Source: Sansalvadorimonas sp965221135 | Lineage (GTDB): Bacteria > Pseudomonadota > Gammaproteobacteria > Pseudomonadales > Endozoicomonadaceae | Assembly: GCA_965221135.1 (NCBI GenBank) | Contig: CBDCRZ010000069.1 | Location: forward strand, 1 to 64,000 | DNA: 64,000 nt | Direction: 5' to 3' | In this document: piece by piece, positions 1 through 8,223 of the stretch | Layout of the letters: every line of letters begins with the position of its first letter | Numbering within the stretch: the stretch's first letter is position 1 | The notes under the pieces: generated by a model | The model's input: only the letters and a program-made list of their open reading frames with translations | Database searches by the model: none | What the model was told of the DNA's origin: nothing | Position numbers and translations under genes: made by a program

Positions 1-623
1 CCACCTTCCCATCTCAGAGTCAGCCTGACAGGGCCTAACTCTGGCTCGGCGCCTGAATCCGTCAGATTGTTTTCCAGCAGCACCCGCACACCTTTCTTCG
101 CCCCACCCATAGGGATGGGGCGGGCATTCATCGAGCGCCAGGCTGCATATTGCCGGGCCAGCTCCGGCCTTAATGTAGAAAAGGCTCCATATAACCGACT
201 AAAGGCATGGAAGTGACCCAGCATTATGGCAGCTCTTGCATTTTTCTCGCTGAGTGCAAGAAGAGGAATCTCAACCAAACTCGGCCAGAAGTCTGCCGTT
301 ATGCCCTGACCCAATATATTCCAGGCTGTTGTTAGGGCAGTCAGCCCAATCCCTGCATTCACGGGCGATAGTAATGCTGGCGTTACCGTTTTATAGAGCG
401 CAGCCAATAGAAAATGGCTGGTCGTTAAATACAAAGCCGGAAGCACCAGGCCTGATGTAAGCTTCCCTCCTGCAAACTCCCAACCCCCCACTGGCTGTGG
501 GTGTACACGCTCCATTTCGAACAATTCAATGGGAACCGGAAGAACTTGAGAGGGAAATGGTTCGCTGGCTGCAATCAAACACGTCGGTAAAAAAAGGAGG
601 CTCAGAACCCAGGATCTCAGCAT
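1..623 (-). CDS. Secreted hypothetical protein, C-terminus cut off by the window edge
   Basis: I do not recognise this protein. About 207 residues are visible and the frame runs open off the left edge. The ATG at 623 gives a convincing signal peptide (M-L-R-S, then a Leu/Val/Phe-rich core, then Ala-Ala near residues 18-19), with AGG-rich sequence just upstream. In-frame ATGs up to 707 would only add a charged leader before the signal. Apolar stretches at about residues 56-80 and 88-106 suggest membrane association. The remainder has no motif I can name. Its neighbours are other accessory, probably exported proteins, so an envelope or secreted role is an inference only. Confidence 0.6.
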   Translation of the reverse strand, partial: MLRSWVLSLLFLPTCLIAASEPFPSQVLPVPIELFEMERVHPQPVGGWEFAGGKLTSGLVLPALYLTTSHFLLAALYKTVTPALLSPVNAGIGLTALTTAWNILGQGITADFWPSLVEIPLLALSEKNARAAIMLGHFHAFSRLYGAFSTLRPELARQYAAWRSMNARPIPMGGAKKGVRVLLENNLTDSGAEPELGPVRLTLRWEG

Positions 624-1096
624 CTGCCTCAACCTGTCGTCTGGCTTTCGTCCGTTAATCTTCTCGTCGATCATCAGCATCAATATTTGATTTATAGAAG
701 CGGACATAAGACTAGTCTGAAAAACCATAAAAAACAGGTATCTGATTTCTTCTGTTTGTAATTACAGTTAACAGCTGTATCAACCTGTAAATCTCACTCC
801 CAAGTCCTTTTATACACATCAGTAACAACCATCGGTTTGCACGCTTTATTTCGGCATACCCTCATATTTTGGGCTTTACTCATGCTTTCTTCAGGTTTCC
901 TGGTTAGGAATCAAGTATTAAACATTCACTGTACCCCTTAAATGCCCCTGACCCATTTTTACAAACTGCCTGAAATACCAGGTAGCGGTTTTTTTTGTGC
1001 CCGGGTTAAACGGTTATCCTTAACTCGTTAACCTAATCAGGGTAGACAGGTTTGGGCTTTCCATGAGCCTTGCAGTAGTCATCCATTGTTGCATCA
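624..1096. other. Intergenic region without a recognisable gene
   Basis: No frame here looks coding. The segment is AT-rich between about 710 and 940, as expected for a promoter region of the minus-strand gene to its left. It contains a terminator-like hairpin on the plus strand (966-996), annotated separately, although no plus-strand gene is visible upstream of it. Confidence 0.5.
966..996 (+). terminator. Terminator-like hairpin
   Basis: A 7-bp stem (CTGCCTG at 966-972 with CAGGTAG at 979-985, one G-T pair) has a 6-base loop. It is followed by CGG and eight T residues (989-996). The structure fits a rho-independent terminator reading rightward, but no plus-strand gene precedes it, so it could be a relic or the end of a small RNA. 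Confidence 0.35.
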
Positions 1097-1339
1097 CTAC
1101 GCTGTCCTAAGTCTGCAACTCGGCCATGCAGATTCGCATTCATCCTCCTTAGCAGGCGCTGGAGACCAGATAACCACAGATGAATTGAATGGATGACAAC
1201 AGTTATGATGACTATCCCTATCTAATGCTGAGCCACAGTTAGCATCCTGGCTGCCCAGACAGGTTCCGGCAAAAGTGGTACTTGCGAGAACTACGACTGG
1301 AAGTGTTTGCTTCAAAGTCGTTTTGAATTTTTTCATCAT
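1097..1339 (-). CDS. Small secreted cysteine-rich protein (80 aa)
   Basis: The start is the first of two adjacent ATGs at 1339. AGGTG lies six bases upstream, which is a better signal than the longer upstream reading at 1438. The product begins M-M-K-K-F-K and has a hydrophobic core ending near T-F-A-G, a plausible signal peptide of about 25 residues. The mature part is short, with six or seven Cys (including a Cys-Cys pair near residues 46-47) and several His, which suggests disulphides or metal binding. The frame ends at 1097, but a second frame starting at an AAGGAGG-ATG inside the 3' end reads on for 36 protein-like residues to about 1033, so a frameshifted longer ancestor is possible. 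No family was recognised. Confidence 0.45.
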   Translation of the reverse strand: MMKKFKTTLKQTLPVVVLASTTFAGTCLGSQDANCGSALDRDSHHNCCHPFNSSVVIWSPAPAKEDECESAWPSCRLRTA

Positions 1340-1609
1340 AATACACCTGCATTTTCTATCTAGGTGCCCGGCCATGTGGAAACAACTATTTCTGGCCAAA
1401 AAACAGTTTGCTAAGTGGGGTTGCAGCGCTGGGAGCATAGCCCGCTATGTGACTGGAGCTGCGGCACTGCTGAGTGCCCTGGAGATTGAGTCAGAAATAA
1501 TTGTTTTCATGTGACCGGGTACTTATAGGGCGAGTAAAAAGCACGGGACAGTGTAGACAGGAATAAGCGGGGGAGGAAAAAGTAATACCAAACAGAATTA
1601 GAAACAAGA

Positions 1610-3163
1610 TTAAACAAAGCCTATGTAGCTAGAGAAACCTGTTCCTTCCCCAATTGTCGGTATCGCTGCTCGAATCTCGTCTTCTGGAATGCCTGCTGTT
1701 GTCGCCAGTCGCCTATTAATATGAGGTGGGGTGTCCAGGCAGGAAAAGCTATTAGTGGTGAGGTCTTTCATGGATAACAACACCTTCCGCGCACTCTGGT
1801 TTTCTAACGACAGGGGGGTAGATAACCCTTTGCGCACGGACTTCTTCACAGATTTATATTTTACTTTTTTGATATCAATATCTGTTGCCGGTACACCATA
1901 CCAGAGTAAAGTCTGGGTCACTTGCAGATGATGCTCTCTTGCAGCTCTATTCGGTATTGAATTTTCCGTGCTTTCTCTGCCCTCTCTATTAAACATTCTG
2001 AGTGACTGGAGCGAATAGTTTCGCAGCCAACTACAAACCGCCAGACTTTTTACACCTATCGAAACAAGGTTTGAGAAAAGCAGCGCTGATAGTTGTTGGC
2101 CCCTGCTGTAAGTAAAGCGACCCATATTCGCTTCCGCCTGAAATAAAATTCTGAGGGCTTCGCTATGGCAAGCCCTGCGATGTACTTCCAGTGATTTCGA
2201 TAGCGCTGTTTCATCATATACATCTGTAATATTCACATTAGCGCCCATCTTTATAACCAGCTGAATGGTCGACAGGCTAACCGCAATTCCAGAGCCTGAT
2301 GTCACCAAATCATGAAGCAGCGGAACCATATACGTGATATCAGTAATGATTGGTGAAGCCACATAGGTCTTATCTATGTGCCCCGTGATGGCGATAGCCT
2401 GAGAGAGAAGTTTTCTCTTCAATGTCTCTGAATTCAACAGTGCCTGTTCAATAGTGGAGGGGTTTGCCCCGGTCTCACACTCATGTGGCCAGCGTCGAAG
2501 AAACAGTCCAATAATCTCATCATTGACCGTACATACGCCTGCAGGTACATCCGCGGACTCGAACTTTGTAAGCTGGCGCCGCCCTATAACCCTTTGCCCA
2601 TTGTGAAGCATGTACGTCAGTAAATGCATGACAGGTTCCGCTGAGGTGGGTTCCTGCAAGGTGCCCTGAGAGGTTTTCAAAGGAAAGCTCAAAACGCATC
2701 TTTTCAGCGAATCCAGAGCCAGGCAGCGAAATTTACCGGGAAGATCTTCTGACCGGGCACCACGGAAAAAACATTTGGCCAGCTCCATGCGCAGGGCAGG
2801 ATTCTTTACTTTTCCAACCAGCATGTAGTCCTTGATGCCATGCAAAAAACTCTCGACCCGAGCCTGGCTCCGGAAATATCTATTTGTGACGCTATTGTTC
2901 CAAAACTCTCTGGAGGACACGTGCTTTTTCAACAACACACAGGCTTTTTGGCCAGCCTGACGACGTCTGGCTGTTAGTTTCCAGTAAGTGGTTTTCTTCT
3001 TTCCCAGTGACAGACGTTTTTTATCAAGCAACGCTTGTCTGGCATTTTTTATGGTTCGGCTAAAAGCCTTACCCGCTTTCGCAGGGACGGACGGCTTTCT
3101 TCTTTTGAGTGATGTCCTTATCGAACTTTCCAAGGCCCGGTTTTTTACACTGGCGCCATCCAT
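1610..3163 (-). CDS. Ankyrin-like hypothetical protein with basic N-terminus
   Basis: A 517-residue protein with no signal peptide. Residues 1-80 are strongly basic, rich in Lys and Arg, with several potential nuclear-targeting-like clusters. The only recognisable feature is a degenerate ankyrin pair around residues 297-350: G-A-N-V-N-I-T-D followed by E-T-A-L-S-K-S-L, then a second helix pair ending Q-A-E-A-N-M-G. The rest is probably alpha-helical. Bacterial proteins with few ankyrin repeats in symbionts are often translocated effectors, but no secretion signal is proven here. A short piece of a related sequence (corresponding to residues near 56-70) recurs at about 4672-4712, so a paralogue probably existed next door. 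The nearest neighbour, across a divergent gap, is a RING-finger gene. Confidence 0.6.
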   Translation of the reverse strand: MDGASVKNRALESSIRTSLKRRKPSVPAKAGKAFSRTIKNARQALLDKKRLSLGKKKTTYWKLTARRRQAGQKACVLLKKHVSSREFWNNSVTNRYFRSQARVESFLHGIKDYMLVGKVKNPALRMELAKCFFRGARSEDLPGKFRCLALDSLKRCVLSFPLKTSQGTLQEPTSAEPVMHLLTYMLHNGQRVIGRRQLTKFESADVPAGVCTVNDEIIGLFLRRWPHECETGANPSTIEQALLNSETLKRKLLSQAIAITGHIDKTYVASPIITDITYMVPLLHDLVTSGSGIAVSLSTIQLVIKMGANVNITDVYDETALSKSLEVHRRACHSEALRILFQAEANMGRFTYSRGQQLSALLFSNLVSIGVKSLAVCSWLRNYSLQSLRMFNREGRESTENSIPNRAAREHHLQVTQTLLWYGVPATDIDIKKVKYKSVKKSVRKGLSTPLSLENQSARKVLLSMKDLTTNSFSCLDTPPHINRRLATTAGIPEDEIRAAIPTIGEGTGFSSYIGFV

Positions 3164-3497
3164 AAGGTATTTTCTCTGTCGTAAACCTCAATGACATGAG
3201 ACAAGTCAGTCAGTGAAAGGTTTGTTCACCTTGCCTGACGGCGTTGCCAGTCAATCAAACAGTACGCCAGAGCTTATGGAGCCATTGTGCCTCTACAACT
3301 GGACAGGCCGGTATTTTTCACAACAACTGGCTTCCGGAATACCTGTTGTCACCGCCTGAAAAGCCTACCCCTGCAAGCTGCACTGACCTGAATGTTACTT
3401 CGAAAGTGAGTCAACTCTTTAGGCCAAATGTCTAATGCCCTGCCTGCCTGCTTGGCGGCACTTATCTTTTTGGTGTTAAACGTTATCGGTGACCCCT
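3164..3497. other. Divergent intergenic region
   Basis: About 330 bases separate the ankyrin-like gene (minus) from the RING-finger gene (plus). No reading frame here looks coding. Promoters for both genes are expected in this region, but I could not single out a convincing sigma-70 pair. Confidence 0.4.
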
Positions 3498-4649
3498 ATG
3501 AATAATGGAAGTATCCCACCTTCTCATACCGGTACTGCTCAGGACGGCTCCCGGCAAGTACCTCATGCGAAGAACCAGAGAAAGCCTCAAACCACTGAGA
3601 GACAGACTGAAGGCATCACAGACAATGGTCATAGTGTTAAAATTCTTAGCGCTGGAGACATTGAGACGAATACTGCCTGCTGTATTTGTCTGGATCTGTT
3701 TGAAACACCGTATCTCACTAATTGTTCAGATGATGCTGAAAATGGTCATCCTCTCTGTAAAAAATGTTTCCTCTCACCACAGTTCCTGGAAAAAAAATGC
3801 CCCGTCTGCAGAAATAACTTCCGAACAGTTACTCAAGCAGGAAGAATCATTCGAAGCCATATAAAAAGTATTCAAGTGCAATGCACAACCTGTGAACACC
3901 AATGCTCCTTCGAAAACATGGATGATCATATGGTGAACAATCACCCTGGTGTAAAACCGAAAAACAAACCGCCGAAAGATAGCGAGCTACCTAAACCTGA
4001 ACGGGCATCAGCAGGGGCGTCCCCAGGAGCCAGTGCTTTCAATCCCACTGCAAGCAGAAATGAGGGCGCTCGTATCCTGAATGCTTTTCTTCAAAACAGG
4101 TACATTCCCCCCACTGCTCCTATGCCTGGATTTTCAAATACTTTTGCGGGTACCGGGAATACTTTCAACCTCACTCAAAACTGGATGACTGGCACTAACA
4201 CCACCAGAGCCCTGGAAAAGAGTTTTGACGCAGGACGTGTAACAGCCATCAGCCTGGAAACTTCTCGGGGGAATATCAATATCGAAGAAGAGGGTACTCC
4301 CGGTGTTATAAAAATTAAGGGGGAAGCATCAGCCAACTGCCGTTTAGAAAACAACACAATTACGGCACGGGCCAACAGTGATATCTCCCTTGTGCTTCCC
4401 TGGGGCTGGCAGAAAAGTGTGACGATAAAAACAGGTCATGGAGATATCCGTGGACGTATTGCAAGCCCAGGGCATCTTGAGACAGCTCGTGGAAACATAG
4501 TTATGACGGTGACCTGTTCGAACCTCAGGGTTATCACTAACACTCCTCCTTATTATTGTGTCGAAAACCCCTTTTTAAACGTAACTTCGGACATTCCCCC
4601 TCTTACACTCACAACTCATAGAGGCAGCGTCAATGCGCGGGGGTGGTGA
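3498..4649 (+). CDS. RING-finger protein with zinc-finger and C-terminal beta-repeat region; putative E3 ubiquitin ligase effector
   Basis: A 383-residue protein from the ATG at 3498, preceded by GGTGA five bases upstream; a GTG at 3489 is an alternative. A canonical C3HC4 RING lies at residues 61-104: C61-x2-C64, C76, H84, C87-x2-C90, C101-x2-C104. A second Cys/His cluster (C-x2-C, then C, H and H to about residue 149) resembles a SIAH/TRAF-type zinc finger. After a Pro/Ala/Ser linker, residues from about 240 have repeating short strands (I-S-L-E-T-S-R-G-N-I, T-I-K-T-G-H-G-D-I), like the DUF4097-type beta-repeat fold. RING domains recruit ubiquitin-loaded E2 enzymes, which bacteria of this kind lack, so a role inside a eukaryotic host is the natural inference. 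No secretion signal was seen. It differs from the RING/TRAF family at 34-45 kb. Confidence 0.7.
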   Translation: MNNGSIPPSHTGTAQDGSRQVPHAKNQRKPQTTERQTEGITDNGHSVKILSAGDIETNTACCICLDLFETPYLTNCSDDAENGHPLCKKCFLSPQFLEKKCPVCRNNFRTVTQAGRIIRSHIKSIQVQCTTCEHQCSFENMDDHMVNNHPGVKPKNKPPKDSELPKPERASAGASPGASAFNPTASRNEGARILNAFLQNRYIPPTAPMPGFSNTFAGTGNTFNLTQNWMTGTNTTRALEKSFDAGRVTAISLETSRGNINIEEEGTPGVIKIKGEASANCRLENNTITARANSDISLVLPWGWQKSVTIKTGHGDIRGRIASPGHLETARGNIVMTVTCSNLRVITNTPPYYCVENPFLNVTSDIPPLTLTTHRGSVNARGW

Positions 4650-4671
4650 AAGGTTAACGAATAACACTCTC

Positions 4672-4712
4672 TGCCGACGTCTGGCGGTTAGTTTCCAGTA
4701 AGTGGTCTTCTG
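4672..4712. repeat. Duplicated fragment of the ankyrin-like gene
   Basis: About 40 bases here nearly match 2963-3003 inside the ankyrin-like gene. Read on the minus strand they encode K-T-T-Y-W-K-L-T-A-R-R-R-Q, the same peptide as in that gene. No start or longer frame accompanies it, so it is a relic of a duplicated copy. It sits directly behind the stop codon of the gene at 4715-6166. Confidence 0.7.
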
Positions 4713-4714
4713 CT

Positions 4715-6166
4715 TTATTTCCTTGCCCCCCTCAACGGGTAACGATAGCGGGGTGGCTTTTGGGTAGGAGGTGACATGATGACTTTTGCTTGCGGTACTG
4801 GAGCTGGAGCTGTCACTGGTGTAATTGCACTAAACCGCCTTTTACGCATTTGTTTTCTTTGCTCTTGACTGGCCAGAGCCTGTTGGCGCAGGGCATTTAT
4901 AGAGGCCTCACTATCAGACGGCTCTGGCTCTTTTTCTTGCCCTGGTTCTGGTTCTGGTTCTTGAGATGAGGTTGAACCCTTTGCAGGTACAGTTTTTTTA
5001 ACCGGAGTAATAACCTGGGAATACTTGGACCTGGGAGACTCATTCCACAGTATCTTCTCCTGCTCATTAGTGAAGGTTCTTGTATAAACAATCGTTACCC
5101 CCCCAACACCAGCAACAGGCTTCAAATCGGCAAGGCTGTAACGCATAGTCATTGAATAAACCTCTCCCTCAAAAGTGCCTCCGTGAAACAACTCTGCAGA
5201 GAGAGTCTCTGGCATGTATTCGCTGTAGATTTCGCTTTTATCATTCTCCAGATCAAAATCCAACTCTACTGTTCGCATTCGTACTGTTAATCCCTCCCGG
5301 CCAGGCAATGTGTTATAGGATTCCCCCAGGCTTATTTGAGATATCAGTGCGTAAGGCGGGCTGTCTGTAATATGTCCTGCGTAAACATGAATAATTTCGC
5401 CCGGCTCTGCAGGGGTATTGAATAACTCACCATTGAACAGCGCGTTAGGGAAAAGAACCGGGCGGTAATGCCTTCTTAGATCTATCGTTTTTGACTCCAA
5501 AGGATCCCGACCTTCACCATACTCAGAAAAACTGTACTCATTCCACTTCATCGCACTCTTACTTCTCTTTGTCCCGGCGGGAGACGAGATGTTAGTCACA
5601 TGTTGATTGGGAGAGAATCTGCCCATAATGACTGTTCTCTGCTCCCCCTTATGACATAACCAGAACAACAGTGAGGATTGAGTAGTTTTGAGAAGACCGG
5701 AATCATCGCTAAACCCTTTACACAGTGACGCCTTTAGAACCTCCAGACTGAGGATTCTTTCCCCTGCGGTCTCAGCCAGAGAAGGGTCATAAGCCGGCAC
5801 ATTATGGATCGTTGAGAAAACAAACTGTCTTTTGTCATCAGACGGTTTCACTTCAAGCAGAGCTGTCCCAATATTTGCACGCCAGGACGCTTGATAACGC
5901 CGGTCTTCATCCGTCCATTGGTCAGGGGATTTATCCAGCAGTTCCTTAATTTTTATAGAACTGGGGGCTTCTGGATCCAGACTGAATTCCGGATCAGCCT
6001 GATAAATCAATTCGACGGTATACTTTGCCCGATACTCTTTCTTTGGCACCGGTTTCGGCGTTACGGTAGCCACCAGAGTCCCCGCGTAGCACACCACAAA
6101 CACCCAAAATAAAATGCCTCCAAAATAACTGCAGAAACCTCTGTGCTTGAATGCTGCAAATTCCAT
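4715..6166 (-). CDS. Membrane-anchored hypothetical protein with Pro/Glu-rich C-terminal tail
   Basis: A 483-residue protein of unknown family. Residues 14-36 form one hydrophobic segment (F-G-G-I-L-F-W-V-F-V-V-C-Y-A-G-T-L-V), either an uncleaved anchor or a signal peptide. The middle, about residues 45-370, looks globular with many beta-prone stretches and only a few Cys. The tail has a Glu-Pro repeat (E-P-E-P-E-P near residue 405), a Gln/Arg/Lys-rich helix, and a basic Pro-rich end. The start lies close to, and divergent from, the ammonium transporter gene. I cannot name a function; an envelope-anchored protein with a disordered tail is all the sequence supports. Confidence 0.6.
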   Translation of the reverse strand: MEFAAFKHRGFCSYFGGILFWVFVVCYAGTLVATVTPKPVPKKEYRAKYTVELIYQADPEFSLDPEAPSSIKIKELLDKSPDQWTDEDRRYQASWRANIGTALLEVKPSDDKRQFVFSTIHNVPAYDPSLAETAGERILSLEVLKASLCKGFSDDSGLLKTTQSSLLFWLCHKGEQRTVIMGRFSPNQHVTNISSPAGTKRSKSAMKWNEYSFSEYGEGRDPLESKTIDLRRHYRPVLFPNALFNGELFNTPAEPGEIIHVYAGHITDSPPYALISQISLGESYNTLPGREGLTVRMRTVELDFDLENDKSEIYSEYMPETLSAELFHGGTFEGEVYSMTMRYSLADLKPVAGVGGVTIVYTRTFTNEQEKILWNESPRSKYSQVITPVKKTVPAKGSTSSQEPEPEPGQEKEPEPSDSEASINALRQQALASQEQRKQMRKRRFSAITPVTAPAPVPQAKVIMSPPTQKPPRYRYPLRGARK

Positions 6167-6318
6167 GGGTGCTGATCTTCTTCGTTATTAGCAGGTATCC
6201 AAGCCTAGCAACAGATAACTACCCTACAAGCCATAACAGTGAACCCAGCCTCTGCTGCCAAGGGCTGCAGTACCTTGTCTACACTTATCTTGTTCAATTC
6301 AACGAGGTTATCTTGCCC

Positions 6319-8139
6319 ATGACTATGGATAGTCTTTGGCTTCTGATCTGTATTCTTGCCCTTCTCTTTATGCAGCTGGGCTTTTGCCTTCTCGAAGCGG
6401 GCTATGTGCGCTCTAAAAACACCATTAATGTGGTGATCAAAAACTCAATTGATTTCACCATCACCCTGCTGGTATTCGCTTTAATCGGCTATAGCCTGAT
6501 GTTTGGCTCAAGCCTGCACGGAATGATTGGGGTACCAGAGGGTGTCTTTTATAACAACCTGCTCATAGAACCGGAACAAAGCCTTCAGGCTCTTAAAATC
6601 ATGATTTACAGCCTGTTTTGTGCAACAGCTGTGACCATTATTTCCGGGGCGGCGGCAGAACGAATCACCTTCAAGGCTTATCTTTTCATGGTGTTGCTGG
6701 TCGCAACTTTTTTATTTCCCGTTGCCGGACACTGGATATGGGCCAGCGCTGGATGGTTAAAGCAGCAGGGGTTTATTGATTTCTCAGGAGCGACGGTTGT
6801 GCACTCGTTAGGCGGGTGGGTCGCTCTGGCTACCGTCATATATATAGGCCCAAGAACAGACAGGTTCAAAACATCTACTCATAACAACACCCAAAGCATT
6901 GAGCTTCGGCCCGGTAATACGCCCTACATTGCCATGGGAACACTGGTCTTGTGGATATCCTGGTTAGGCTTTAATGGTGCTGGTTTTCTGGCATTCAGTC
7001 ACAAGATTCCTCTTATCCTTCTGGTCACTTTATTAGCGGGCAGTAGCGCGATGGTTATCGGGATGGTTATCAGCTACTTCTCAACCGGGAAAGCGAATGT
7101 TCTGTTAATGATGAACTGTGGGCTGGGCGGATTAGTCACCAGCACTGCTGTGTGCCACCTGATAAATCCTTTGCAGGCTATATTGCTGGGCAGTGTCGCG
7201 GGTGGTGTGATATTTCTCGGCAACCATCTCTTGGAAATGATCAAACTGGATGATGTGGTGGGAGCCATCCCTGTTCACCTGTTCTGTGGAATATTAAGTA
7301 CGCTGTCTGTTCCTTTCTTTGTAAGCAGCGACACAGCGGGCTTCTTTGAGCAGTTTACGGTTCAGCTGACTGGTGTTCTCAGTGTTGGACTACTGGCCTT
7401 CCCCTGCACTTTGTTGCTGATAAAAGTATTAGATAAGTTCTCCTCAGTAAGAGTCAGCAAAGAAGCAGAGATGATCGGCCTGAATATGACGGAACATGGC
7501 GCCAGAACCCCCATGCTAGATGTACTGGTTCAAATGAGCGAACACTCTACTCATGACCGTTACGATGAGCCTATTGCCGTATCTTCCTATGATGAAGCCG
7601 GGCACATAGCCACTTTCTACAACGCACTGATGAGCAAAACCAACAACCTGCACAGCAGTCACCACAAACTCTCAAGAACCCTTAACAGCCTCAAGGATAA
7701 AGACCCTTTAACCCAGTCTCTGGCGCGTAGAGCCTGGCTGGACCGCCTGATCCTTGCTCACCATGAACTGTTCCACAACGTGCTTGTGACCGTTGCACTT
7801 GTTCATATAAAAAACCTGGACGCTATCAACAAAGAGTACGGTGAATCTGTCTCAGATGCGGTTCTAAAACACACTCACTCAGAAATTCAGCGATGTGTAA
7901 CTCAAAACAGCGCCGTCGGCCGTCTGAAGGGCAATGAGTTTGCCATATTATTGTTGGACGCCTCTGAGCTGCAGGGCGAAGCTCTAGCGGAGACCCTTAG
8001 CCTGAGCCTCAACGACACACCTTTTATCTTCAGTGATAAAAAAATCATGATTGAGGCCACATTGCTGGTCCGCTCTCCACATTCCGATGAAGATGCAGAG
8101 GCGTTTCTGCATACCCTACAACACGAAATTAAGAGCTAA
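6319..8139 (+). CDS. Ammonium transporter fused to a degenerate GGDEF domain
   Basis: A 606-residue fusion. Residues 1 to about 385 are an Amt/Rh channel with about eleven membrane segments. Recognisable Amt signatures are the N-terminal M-Q-L-G-F-C-L-L-E-A-G, S-G-A-A-A-E-R, A-G-H-W-I-W near the first pore His, and G-A-I-P-V-H-L-F-C-G-I for the second pore His. The C-terminal 150 residues form a GGDEF-type domain (D-P-L-T at the start), but the catalytic motif reads R-L-K-G-N-E-F instead of G-G-D-E-F, so cyclase activity is doubtful. The ATG at 6319 matches the family N-terminus and has GAGG 11 bases upstream; a longer frame from 6151 would overlap the divergent gene. It probably transports or senses ammonium at the inner membrane and passes the signal to a cytoplasmic nucleotide-binding domain. 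The last point is inference. Confidence 0.85.
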   Translation: MTMDSLWLLICILALLFMQLGFCLLEAGYVRSKNTINVVIKNSIDFTITLLVFALIGYSLMFGSSLHGMIGVPEGVFYNNLLIEPEQSLQALKIMIYSLFCATAVTIISGAAAERITFKAYLFMVLLVATFLFPVAGHWIWASAGWLKQQGFIDFSGATVVHSLGGWVALATVIYIGPRTDRFKTSTHNNTQSIELRPGNTPYIAMGTLVLWISWLGFNGAGFLAFSHKIPLILLVTLLAGSSAMVIGMVISYFSTGKANVLLMMNCGLGGLVTSTAVCHLINPLQAILLGSVAGGVIFLGNHLLEMIKLDDVVGAIPVHLFCGILSTLSVPFFVSSDTAGFFEQFTVQLTGVLSVGLLAFPCTLLLIKVLDKFSSVRVSKEAEMIGLNMTEHGARTPMLDVLVQMSEHSTHDRYDEPIAVSSYDEAGHIATFYNALMSKTNNLHSSHHKLSRTLNSLKDKDPLTQSLARRAWLDRLILAHHELFHNVLVTVALVHIKNLDAINKEYGESVSDAVLKHTHSEIQRCVTQNSAVGRLKGNEFAILLLDASELQGEALAETLSLSLNDTPFIFSDKKIMIEATLLVRSPHSDEDAEAFLHTLQHEIKS

Positions 8140-8223
8140 ACGGCACTCCATGCAGCCAGAATCGAGCCCTGAAATCAGGCCAGCTTCCTAAAGCACAGTT
8201 TTAAATCTGCAGGTATTTCACGG

